In this document: in pieces, positions 15,631-25,430 of the stretch
Layout: every line of letters starts with the position of its first letter
Numbering within the stretch: position 1 is the first letter of the stretch
DNA from: Setophaga petechia
Lineage: Eukaryota > Chordata > Aves > Passeriformes > Parulidae
Assembly (NCBI GenBank): GCA_024362935.1
Contig: JANCRA010000019.1
Coordinates: 11,280,501 to 11,344,500 of the forward strand
DNA: 64,000 bases
Direction of reading: 5' to 3'
Made by a program: the position numbers and the translations under genes
Notes under the pieces: model-generated
Told to the model about the DNA's origin: nothing
Databases searched by the model: none
Seen by the model: the letters and a program-made list of their open reading frames with translations, nothing else

Positions 15631-18604
15631 CACAGAAAAAGGTGGTCTAAGCACTTTGCTAATGCTGGGAAAGTGGAAGGATACACTTTTCACTGAAGAA
15701 TCAACCAATACAGTATATTTCTAGCGGCTCTTAGTGACTTTCCCCCCACTTCATCTCCCAAGTCAAATTCCATAGGATTCCATATGTGTGATGTACAATC
15801 TGTTGTTCAGGCGTGAGAGTCACCAAGTCTGACACTGCATTGCTCACATGCATGAAATGGAGATGCAGTGAAGAAGGGTCGTGAACTGGGCTCCTGAATT
15901 CCAGGTTGCAGGCCACGGTACTGCCTGGTACACAGCAGCACTTGGTACTTCAGGTGCAGACAGTGCCTACATTTCTGAGATTCAAATAGAGTCTTCTATT
16001 GTTTGCTCCATTCCCTCTTCATGCAATTTCATTATTAGGACATCTCTTTCTTTGTCATCATCAATTTCAATCATTTAAAAACAGAAAGCCTAAAGCTAGA
16101 TCTTTACTTCTATTCAGACACTGCTACTAGATACCATTGATGCCATTTCTGGAGGAACCAAAGAGACTGAAGAACCAGTTAAAAAGTAGAGAGATGGGAA
16201 TAAGTCAAAAATAGCAGGTTAGGCCAAAGTTTTCTTACTCATTTGTGATATGTTTATGTCAATTCAACATGGGGTGAGGGGGAGTGCAATGCAGGACAAT
16301 CTAAAAGTAGCTTGCAGCTACATTTGTGAAGTAGTTTTCATTATAAATCCTTATTCATAAAAACGCAGACTAAGAATTTTCACACTAAGTAAGTACAATT
16401 CTAGAAACTTTTTAACTTCTATTAACAACCCAAGTTAAAAACTAGGTGAGGCAATAAATCAAAAATTGTTCTCTGAAAGCTCAGTTCTAATTTGAAAAAC
16501 ATAATTTTGTAATATATGGAATGAACACCCTGAATGCATGTTCCAAGGTACTAGTTAACATTCACCTGATCTCACAGTAAACCTAAATTCAAATCTCATC
16601 AATGGGAAATATCCTGGTAATTTCAACACTTACACATTCAAATGCCCTCAAAACCAGCTTTTAACAATAACACTTAAAATTATTTCATATTTAAAGATGA
16701 TTATTAACTGAAACTATACCCATACAACAGCAGCTTTTCATCTGACTGGACTTAAACAATAAATATCACAAATAACCTCCAGATGTTACCTTTATTATTT
16801 TTATTGCAAAGACTTTGAAATTGACAAAAATTAAGACTACAGGGAAATCATTAATGCATAAAAGAATACTACAAGGAAAAAGGAATAAGCCTGTCTCTGC
16901 ATTTATTGCATACAGTAAAAGGTGCAAATCACCACAACTAAGACTTCCGGTATTAAGAAGGAATTGTTTTATGACAAAAAGTGTTAAGCACTATTAAGAA
17001 CAGTTCACTAGTGAGATTGAGTAATTTCTATTATTTAAAGCTTTTATGACTTTCAAAAGTCTAGTGGTACCATCTTTTCCTTTAAATCAGTTCTGAAAAA
17101 TTTCAATAAGCCTGTTTTATTCAAAGTGATGGTAGGAAGCTACCAAGTTTCCTGCTTGTGTTAGTTTTGTGCTGTTTTAGTGAACTGAATGAGCAAACAC
17201 CTGACAAGCATCAGAGATGGCATAGAGGAAGCAGTAATAACATGTGCCCAATGTCAGGGCTTTTAACCTTCAGCAATAATGAGTTATGTCAACTCACTGC
17301 ATCTCATAAGACTATATCTTAAAAAATAGATTAAGCAAACAGATTAGACAAACATCTGCCAATAATGCTGCAAGTACAATTTATCCGTCCTAGGGCTGAG
17401 AAGAGTAAACCAGAATCCTCGAGGTCATTTCCAGCACCACTTTATTTAAGCTTTAAAAAAGCAACATACATTTTGAATTTTGAAAACATTTTGAATCCAT
17501 ACAGAGAAACTTCAACAAAACTGAAATTCTACTTAATAAATTAAGAGATAAATATCTGCCTGCTTAGGACTGTCCAATTAAATGCTATGTCTAATGTACT
17601 GTGCATTAATCTCATGTATGTTTCCTATATAAAATACCTTCTTGCTGGAAGGATAAGCCTAAAACATCTTATGACTCAATCATGTCAAGTCATTTTTAAT
17701 CTGGAAGTGGGAATGTAATTTTCAAGGCCTTACATTTTCCAAGAAAATCTGCTAAATGCCTCTTAGTTGTAAATTGCTGGCTGTACATACCAGTTCCTTG
17801 GGTACATATCTCCAGTCTTACTCCTATTGCTCAAAGATATCTGGTACAGAAGACTGAAAATGACAAACTGCTAAGGGTTCAGCACTCTTTGGATAGAAGT
17901 GAAACTGGAATGTCTTACAAAAGACTTGTAAAGTGAACCTACATTCACAAGTTACACAGAATCACGAATCTCACTACTGATGCTTCTAAGTCCATCACTT
18001 ACACCAACCTGTGATTGCAGGTCTGGCAGACCTATTCACATCCTATTGTTTGCAGGGGACTTCAAGGAAAGAGGAAAAAAGGTAAAGCTAATCAGATGTA
18101 GGATAACAGCAAAGGCTTCCTCACTTAAAGATCCTAATTCCTTATTATTATTGCATAAACTTGGTTACTTGTTGGTTTATGCAGACAAAATACAACCTGG
18201 TTAAGCACACATAGTTTCCCTTTTTACAGGTTATTCGAGTACCTCTTCTTTGAGCGGCATACTAGCCAAAAAATAGGGAATCCATTGAGAAGCTTGAAAG
18301 TTAAAGTAAAAGCACTTTAAATGTCAATACCAGATGTAATTTGGTAAGTTTGTGTACACTTCATGCATCACCTGTTCTGGAGACCATACAAAAAGAAATA
18401 CAATGTATCACCTTGACCATTCTGCCTATTCCTTTTCAGAAAACCAGGAATGCCGCAAACAAGCGAGACTCCTATCTCCACAGAACGAAATGTGCTATAT
18501 CAGGTAGAACCTTCAAGAGGACTTATATATATGGAAAAGCCACTATCACCAAGTACAGCTCAGAACAAGCAGTACAAATGGAAAAGATCCTAACCTGGTT
18601 GCTA

Positions 18605-18661
18605 TAAAATTAAATTTGCCATAAAAATTAATTTTGCCATGGAAAATTAATTTGCCATAAA
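18605..18661. repeat. AT-rich short tandem repeat (about 3 copies of 16-19 bp)
   Basis: Three successive imperfect copies of a unit with the core aaattaatttgccat. It is a local minisatellite-like duplication in PDE7A intron 1. Confidence 0.75.
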
Positions 18662-19652
18662 ACCAAAGCTTTTTGGCAATTATTACATGTATATCAGGAA
18701 AGGAAGTATTGCCAACATATGTTCATCTTCATCTGCTTGCTAATAATTGTTTCCACATGCATTCAAGTTCCTGGTCACTAACACAGTATTTTGTTGATTT
18801 TTCCTGTCCAAACATACATGTGCCTAATGCGCACACACACACACAGAGCTCCACTGCTACGGAACAGGGGAAGAAGCCAAAAGCGACTGGCAGCTCTGTA
18901 CTTTCTACAAAGACGTATGTGTAGCACAGCAAGTCATGAAAAAAAAGCAGAATAACTTAATAAGATACACCAAAAACGTACAGAACAAAAAATTACCATT
19001 ACACATGCAAAGACAACATCTTTGTAAGGAGAACATACTTCACAGCACTTAAATAGACCTCTCAATCTCGACATAGGAAATCCCTCGAAGCCAAAACGGG
19101 CTGACTCCACTAGAACATATGCTTTCCACCATAATTCCAGATTTTCTCCAGAGACTTCCGCCAGAATATAATTTTATCACTGGGTGCTGGGAAACCATAC
19201 TAACGCACATCCAGAAATTTAGGGCAGTGTTCACAAGAAAAACCTGCCTTTTGTCTTGAGAGTTATAATGACCTTTTTCACAGTATTTCCAACACGATCA
19301 GATGAAACAAAATACCGTACAGCTCACATTGTGACTGATGTAATACGGGCTGGGAGCAATACCGTGGAAACGAAAAAGCCAAGGATCTTTGTCTTCTTCT
19401 AGACAAATTGCCAAGCCTCAATAGTTGGAGAGAGAAAAAGCAGAGCATCCCAAATAAAACACTGCAGTGCATGTTCACCATTTCAGTAAAGTCGCTGCAG
19501 CTTTTGGCAACCCCATAGGAAATTTGGACCCTTCAAAGAAAGCCCAAGCTAATAAAAGAGCTAAAAACCAGTCCTAGCTTAAAAATTACAGGATAAAAAA
19601 AATAACCCACTGGCTGTAGAAATAAAAATAAACCCCACGGAACTCACCGTTT

Positions 19653-19668
19653 GCATCGCAAGCGATGC
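19653..19668. repeat. 7-bp perfect inverted repeat near the PDE7A donor
   Basis: gcatcgc and gcgatgc are separated by two A, about 120 bases inside PDE7A intron 1 at the edge of the CpG island. Just beside it (19641-19648) the minus strand reads CG|GTGAGT, a strong donor-like sequence that could serve an alternative exon end. Both are sequence observations without functional support. Confidence 0.4.
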
Positions 19669-19787
19669 TAGATAAATAACCTCGGCAATAACTAGTCATA
19701 AAAATATTAAATGCTGCATTTTCTCGCCACCGCGCCGGTATTGGGGGGCAGGCGGGCAAGGGCGGCGGGCCCAGCAGCAGTGCCTAC

Positions 19788-19925
19788 CTGCGAGAGCTGC
19801 CGGGGGTTGGGGCAGCCGAAGAGCGCGGAGCTGGAGCTGAAGCTGATGGCCCCTCTGCGGCTGAGGACGTGCTGCGGCACCGGCCTGTCCAGCGGCAGCA
19901 CGGGCAGCTGGTAGCATACTTCCAT
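19788..19925 (-). CDS. PDE7A: PDE7A first coding exon (PDE7A1-type N-terminus)
   Basis: PDE7A is a high-affinity cAMP-specific phosphodiesterase. The ATG is at 19923-19925 (minus). The exon encodes 46 residues starting MEVCYQLPVLPLDRPVPQHV and ends ...PRQLSQ at a codon boundary, directly followed by a GT donor (CAG|GTAGGC, donor bases at 19786-19787). I recognise this as the N-terminus of the PDE7A1 isoform. It contains the RRGAI motif (residues 23-27), which in PDE7A1 is described as a pseudosubstrate-like site that binds the PKA catalytic subunit; the second such motif lies in the next exon, outside this window. The catalytic HD domain is also outside. The start is the first ATG giving the conserved N-terminus, although I see no in-frame stop close upstream. 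The reading frame is intact with no sign of decay. Confidence 0.95.
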
Positions 19926-20370
19926 TGACGAAGCCTCCGTGCGCCGGCCCGCCGCGGGGCAGCGGCCTCGCCCGCCGCACCTGCCCGCGCAGGGCTCGCC
20001 GCAGCGGGGAAGGACGGGCGGCGAAGCCCCGCGGGGGCCCGGCGCCTCCTCGCCGCCCCCGCGCCCCCCGGGGGGCCGGGCCGGGCCGCGCCGGGCCCCG
20101 CGCCTTTGTGCTCCGCCGCCGCCAAAGCCCGGCGGGAGCCGCCGGCGGGAGCGAGGGGGAGGCGGCGGAGCGGGACGGCTCTGTCAGCGCCCGGGGCGGC
20201 GAGTCCCGGCCCGCAGCCCGCGGCCGCCGCCGCTCCGTCCCTCAGGCGCGCTGCCGCCGGCGGGAGCCGCTGTCAGCCCCGCTGCCCGGCGCCGCGCATG
20301 GAGGGCCGGGGGCCGCGCTGGGGGAGACACGCGCCGCGCTCGCCCCTATTGTCCGGCACAGCCGGGAGCG

Positions 20371-20490
20371 GGAGGAGGAGGAGGAGGCGCCGCTCTGCCG
20401 AGGGGAAGGGGCCGGGCCGCCAGAGAGGGGACCCGGGGAGGAGGGGGAGGAGGAGGAGGAGAACGGAGAGGAGGAGGAGGAGGAGGAGGG
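20371..20490 (-). repeat. GGA/GAG purine-rich tracts in the PDE7A upstream island
   Basis: Two purine tracts (20371-20387 and about 20436-20490) made of GGA/GAG triplets with G runs on the plus strand. On the minus (PDE7A) strand they read as polypyrimidine CTC/TCC. Such tracts are common in GC-rich promoters, can adopt non-B structures and are prone to length change. They also explain the artificial Glu/Ser/Arg-rich ORFs here. Confidence 0.8.
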
Positions 20491-20594
20491 ATGGCGCCTC
20501 CGCCCCGCCCGCGCGCGGCGGCCCGGCTGGAGGAGCAGGCACGAGCCCGGCGGACCGTGCGTGGGTCGCGCGGCTGGCGACACGCGCAGAGCGG

Positions 20595-20607
20595 CGTCAT
20601 AACGTCA
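20595..20607. promoter_or_regulatory. Two CRE half-sites in the PDE7A promoter
   Basis: The sequence cgtcataacgtca holds two CGTCA half-sites in direct orientation, about 670 bases upstream of the PDE7A ATG. CREB/ATF proteins bind TGACG half-sites, and the human PDE7A1 promoter has, as I recall, been reported to be CREB-responsive. That would fit feedback by cAMP on a cAMP-degrading enzyme. Function here is inferred. Confidence 0.45.
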
Positions 20608-20762
20608 CCGCTGCCCACACTCTCCCCGTCCGCGCGCACCAGGCAGGGGCGGCTCGGCGGGCCCCGCGCGCCGCGCGCATGCGCCCTGCCCCCTCCCCCT
20701 CGCGCCTTCGCAGGGGCGGGGGGCGGCACCGCCCTCCTTCCCTCCCTCCCTCAGCTCCTCTC

Positions 20763-21290
20763 AGAGCCACGGAGCCACGGAACGGATCCGCCCGGGAGAG
20801 GCCTGAGGGGGCATCGAGTCCAATCTGTGACCGAGCACCACGGTGACAACTAGACCATGGCACTCAGTGCCACGTCCAGTCTTTCCTTAAACACTTCCAA
20901 GGACGGTGACTTCACCGCCTCCCTGAGCAGCCTATGCCAGTATCTAGTTACCCTTTCTGTGAAGAAATTCTTCTTAATTGCCAACCTGAACCTCCTATGG
21001 TGCAGCTTAAGACTATGTCCTCTCATCCTGTCGCTGGTTGTCTGGAAGAAGAAACCGACCCCCATCTAGCTACAACCTCATTTGAGGGAGCTGTTGAGAG
21101 CTGTAATGTCACCCCTGAGCCTCCTTCCCTCCCAGGGGCCTAAACACCTCCAGCTCCATCAGCTGCTCCTCCTCAGATTTGTGTTCCAGACTCTTCAGCT
21201 ACTCCATTGCCCCTCTCTGGGCTTGCTCCAGTGCCCCAATATCTTCCTGAACTGAGGGGCCCAAAACTGGACGCAGTACCTAGGTGCAGC
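20763..21290 (-). mobile_element. CR1 LINE 3' end, 5'-truncated, minus orientation
   Basis: The plus strand reads as the reverse complement of a CR1 3' region: the tail near 20765-20785 (repeated ccacgga), then the typical blocks 'gtgaagaaattcttctta' and 'tgtcctctcatcctgtcgc', ending near 'actggacgcagtacct'. The element is a dead fragment lacking most of ORF2. Its 3' end lies directly against the PDE7A CpG island, and that end is unusually CpG-rich compared with other copies in the window. Confidence 0.9.
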
Positions 21291-21399
21291 ACTGCTTGGG
21301 TGAGACCCAAGGGGTCTTGGAATCCCTGGGCCAGAACAGTGCTAAGTGGGGGTTTGACTCAGTGTCCCTGTGTCATAACATGTCATCCCCAAGAGAATG

Positions 21400-21615
21400 G
21401 GAGGAGGTTTGTCAGGAGAAGTTTAGGTCAGATATTGGGGAAAGGTTTTTCACCCAAAGGGTGCTTGGGCACTGGAACAGGCACCCCAGGAAAGTGGTCA
21501 CAGTGGTCACAGCCTGGCAGCTCACCACGTGGTGACTCTTAGAGATGGTCCTGCTGTGCAGGGACAGGAGTTGTACTGTGATGATCCCTTCCAACTCAGG
21601 ATGTTCTGTGTCTGT
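21400..21615 (+). mobile_element. CR1 LINE 3' end, plus orientation
   Basis: The plus strand carries the sense CR1 3' region: 'ttaggtcagatattggggaa', 'ggcactggaacaggcacccc', then 'tcccttccaactcaggatgt' and a degenerate octamer tail (ttctgtgtctgt). It has the opposite orientation to the neighbouring CR1 at 20763-21290, so the two 3' ends point outward. Confidence 0.9.
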
Positions 21616-23484
21616 CAGCCCTCAGTTCCCCATTCCCCAGCCCACAGGCTGTGCCTGGACACTGGGGAGCAGCACTCAGGGGGCTGTGGTGTCACCAGGG
21701 CCAGATCTGGAGTCTGTGGCTGCTCCTTCAGGAGGCTGAGCACCGGTCAGTACAGCCTGGCCTTGAACAGCTGCTTGAAAATCAAACATGGAAAGAGAGG
21801 TTTGTTTCAAAATGCATCATCCATCAAATGCAATACACAGGGGAGTTTGTATTTGCATTTGAACACTTGTGGTTCATTTTTTGAGTGGGGAGAGGTGGGA
21901 TTTTTTGCAAGACAGAGATGTAAAACCATGTAATTTTTGTTAACATAAAAAATGAGGTTCCTGCAAACCACACAATCCCACAATTCCAAGAATTGCACTT
22001 TAAGGGAGAAAAGGAATAATCCACGATGTGATCTACTAGTCCATAGCTATGTACATCATATTAGCTGGGACACCTAGAAATAAACTTTGCTTTTTTTTTT
22101 TTTTTCTTTTAGGACTAAGCCTCCCTTTGTCTCTCTGCAACTGCTTTTTTTTCCCCATTCTTTCATCTCTTTTATTTCTCCATCATAAAAAAAATCCTAA
22201 ATATAGCGTGATAGGTAAGGGAACATTTCTGTTCTTTGAATAATATATGAAGTGCCTGTACCCACTTAAAAATCAGATTTTGCAAAATGATTCATATGAT
22301 TTAATTTTGCATAATACATTGTTCTTCTCAGTGCTTGCTTACTGGCAGAAAGGTTTAGATTTCACATGATAGTGGTTATTTATAGACAATGACACAGCTT
22401 TGGAGGAACCCATTTGGAAAGAATCGGTGGTTTGTATGGAGGATTTTCCTCTGTTTGAACTAGTTCTAGAAGCAAGTAGTTTTATACATGTGGACTGATG
22501 GCCATTTCACCTTGAGCTGTGAAGTTAACAAATGCACCTCATTCTTTTGCAGAGCTGTAATCCCACTTTGTCTCATGGATAACCAAAAGAACATATGGAC
22601 ACATGAGGAGGACACTGAATCAACTGCTGTGTCTTAAGGGCTTTTTTCAACTGTTTTTTTTTCTTTTTTAAAAAAATTAAAATCTCACAAGCATTCTCAG
22701 TATGATTTTATAATGCATGCACGCAATATTTCAAGATACAATAAGCACATGGTAGTTCAAAGTAAAATAACATACTCAGCTCTTTTTTTTCCCCCAGTAA
22801 TTAAGACATCTCAGGTTTTCTTCTGCATTCTTTGATAGTTTACTCATATTTGGCCTGCTTACATTAAATCAGCAGTGCATTTGAATTACTGATAGGACTC
22901 CACCAGCTTCACTGGTGTCAGGATTTCCCTCTCCCAATAAGTTTTCAAAATTACTTTTTGTTCTTTTCTACTGTAAAAGAATTTGTTTTCTGTACTCAGG
23001 TAGGATGGATTTTTATTCTAGTCAATCTGAAATTCAATTCATCAAAAATATGTAATGTTTTTAAGGGAAATAAAAAGTATATTCTTACTTTCACAATATA
23101 AATAGTGTATATTGCAATCCTATATGGTCGAACTATAAGTGAAGATTATTGACAGTGTGTTTTAGGGTTCCTGTCTGCTCTGCATACTTTCCATCTGTTT
23201 ATTTGAAATTAGCTCTTTAAGAACACTTTAATTTTCAGTCTGAGACAGTGTATCCTTAAATAACATACCCAGTGTTGCCCCTCAGATTATCTTTGATCTC
23301 TAATTAATGTTACATAAACACCTTTAAGGAAACTGAAATACATTATTATGAAGTAAGTATAGATTTTCCAGGCAGTGACTGTTTCCATAAGTGAGATATT
23401 CTCAGGACACAAATTACTATTTTTTAATAAATACAGAAACTATTAATATTAGTCTGATGTTGATTTCTTGAGAAAAACTCTTAG

Positions 23485-23550
23485 AGACTCATAGAATGGT
23501 TTGGGTTGGAGGGACCCTAAATATCATCTAGTTCCAACCCTCAATCTTAC
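23485..23550 (-). mobile_element. CR1 3' tip fragment
   Basis: A short reverse-complement CR1 tail: 'tcatagaatggtttgggttg' followed by 'gaccctaaatatcatctagt' and 'ccaaccct'. Only about 65 bases remain, a severely 5'-truncated insertion. Confidence 0.8.
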
Positions 23551-24599
23551 CTCATGATGACAGACAAAGCCTTAAAATTATGGGGTAAGTCTCATATTTT
23601 CAGCCTAAATATGTTTGTTGCAAAAAGAATGCATATTCTGTGACTTACATTCTGCCAATTCTGTCTGTTGTCTTCACTTGCCACTCACTAAGATCTTGTA
23701 GAAAAAGAAAGAGGGTTTCATTGATTTTTGTCATAGAAGTTAAACAACTCCAAATTATTTATTCAGAGCATTTCGTTTGAAATTAATTTCAGCCATGGAG
23801 TTCTTTGAGTGCCATGGTGATGCATGTCTTAAATGCATCAAAAGATATTATGAGGTGCCATAGTTCAGCCATGTAAGCTCTGTGTCTTATGGATTCTTTA
23901 TCATGGCAGATACAGCTATTAATTAGAATATTCAAATTTAGGGAGCATTAATAATGTTTCAGTGTTTCTTTTCACATTTGCATTAATGTCTTTTACACAT
24001 CTTCATTATTTGTAGGGTGCTGTTTAGCAAGGAAGAAGCATTACTGATGGCCAGATTTATCACAAAGAGCAGCACTTGTGAAACTGGGGAGATGGAAGAT
24101 CACAAAATCAGAGTTAGTTTAGTTTCCTGGTTACAGTAAAAAGATGAAATCACACAGGTACTCCAGCAAGACATTCTGCAGGATTAACTGCACGGCACAG
24201 AGTGCCTCTCTGGGGCACACCCAGCTAACACTAGCAGAACTGAACAGCCTGAGCAGAAGAGGATGCTTTTCCCATGTTCTCTGTACAAAATGGAAAACAA
24301 GCATCCTCAAAGGCATAATGTGCTTGTATTTTGAAAACATCCTGAGAACAGAGGAAATATTTATTTGTACGGGTACATGATCAAAACAAGCACAAGACGC
24401 TTTCTCTTTTCTTCTTACCTGAAGAAGTTATGTAGTCTAAAATCAGGGTTATTCTCTAGACAAGTAAAAAGTGTCTTTGTTTGTTACATCCCCAGTAATG
24501 CATTTTTAGACATTGTTTTCATCATCTCTTTGGCATATGACCAGATAGTCCTTTTTTTCTACCCAGAGTTGTTGTCTGAGTGAATACTGTATATTTCCA

Positions 24600-25140
24600 T
24601 AGGAATTTCAGACATCTGGCAGCTCAGTTGAAATGTACTTCTCTCCCTATTTGGTGTGTCCCTTCCCTCTGCCTTGCCCTGGGTCTGCATTGGGCTCCTT
24701 TGAATTATTGGGCAATACAACATTCTTGTCTCCACTTTGGTTTGACATTCCCTGCACCCTGGATATTTTCTGCAGAACTTTGCATCATCCCCTCAGTGTC
24801 TTCATTCTTCCTGAGTGTGATAACTTGCACTTGCCTTCACCTGAGTGTATTGTGATTTCTTCAACCCATTTTTTTGGTTGGTCAAGATTGAATACTAGTC
24901 CTGTCCTTCAATATGCTTTCAGACTTTCCTGACTCTCTGTCATCTGCAATTTTAATAAGCATGCTCTCAAAACAGCTCAGCAGTAAAAATTCCATGAATG
25001 AGTTAGTCTAAGACCTGGAAGAGATCTGAAGAATGGTATTCAGTATATCCTGTCAACTCATGCTAGCTCCTCTGTGAATGTTTTACAGTCATTTTTTGCA
25101 CCCGTATTGCAGTAGCTTTATCTTTTCTAGGGCCCAGGTT
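24600..25140 (-). mobile_element. Old CR1/L3-like LINE relic, minus orientation
   Basis: A diverged sequence with blocks such as 'tctgtcatctgcaattttaa' followed by 'taagcatgctctc', and 'tttttgcacccgtattgcag'. These resemble the reverse complement of the reverse-transcriptase region of ancient CR1/L3-type LINEs shared by amniotes. It is much more decayed than the other CR1 copies. Identification is by sequence pattern from memory and the ends are approximate. Confidence 0.5.
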
Positions 25141-25379
25141 CATCATTCCTGACTTTAGAGGCTTAACTTGGAGAGTAGTTGCCTCAGGCTAATTTCATAG
25201 TCAATAATTAAGGGAAAGACAGCAGGCCCTTCAAGTTGTTCTTTGAAGTTGTCTTTCTCTTTACTGAAAGGAAGGAACATGGCGTAACCTTTCTCCTAGT
25301 TTAAGTGTGCTCCAGTTAGTGTCTGTGAGGGCAATCAGATGGAGTGGGGTATGTGATGGTGTTTATGGCACTGTCAGGG

Positions 25380-25430
25380 TGGGTGGTGGCGAAGGACGGC
25401 GTCAGCGCAGACAAGCTAAGTCACGTGTGC
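25380..25430. promoter_or_regulatory. Small CpG patch with GTCACGTG E-box
   Basis: In an otherwise CpG-poor region, bases 25388-25427 hold several CpGs and the palindromic-type E-box GTCACGTG (25420-25427), a USF/TFE-family motif. There is no other support. Confidence 0.25.

Larger units (their letters stand above)
1..19787 (-). other. PDE7A: PDE7A intron 1 (partial), no further exon recognised
   Basis: This is AT-rich DNA downstream, on the minus strand, of the PDE7A first coding exon and its GT donor, so it should be intron 1. I looked for the next PDE7A exon, which should resume with a second RRGAI motif, and for the alternative PDE7A2 first exon, and recognised neither. No CR1 copy was recognised here. 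The stretch holds only short simple repeats, listed separately. Scattered short ORFs have no recognisable product and are regarded as chance. Confidence 0.7.
19650..20850 (-). promoter_or_regulatory. PDE7A: CpG island: PDE7A promoter, 5'UTR and first exon
   Basis: CpG dinucleotides are very dense here and sparse in the DNA on both sides. The island contains the PDE7A first coding exon (19788-19925). Sequence at higher coordinates is upstream for the minus strand and should hold the transcription start(s). It is CG-rich without an obvious TATA box, as expected of a housekeeping-type initiation region. It includes a purine-rich GGA/GAG tract and a pair of CRE half-sites. Whether it also drives a plus-strand transcript cannot be told from the sequence. 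The long ORFs in all frames here follow from the scarcity of AT-rich stop codons. Confidence 0.9.

Noticed and set aside
1..19600. PDE7A exon 2 or the alternative PDE7A2 first exon
   Set aside because: I looked for their coding patterns on the minus strand and saw no match, so no call is made.
19925..20863. Long ORFs (up to about 300 codons) in several frames of the CpG island
   Set aside because: They arise from very high GC and GGA repeats with few stop codons, occur in all frames and have low-complexity Arg/Pro/Gly/Glu products. Only the PDE7A exon frame is supported.
22076..22105. Poly-T followed by TTTTAG as a splice acceptor
   Set aside because: A pyrimidine run and AG exist, but no coding frame or recognised exon follows; such runs are common by chance.
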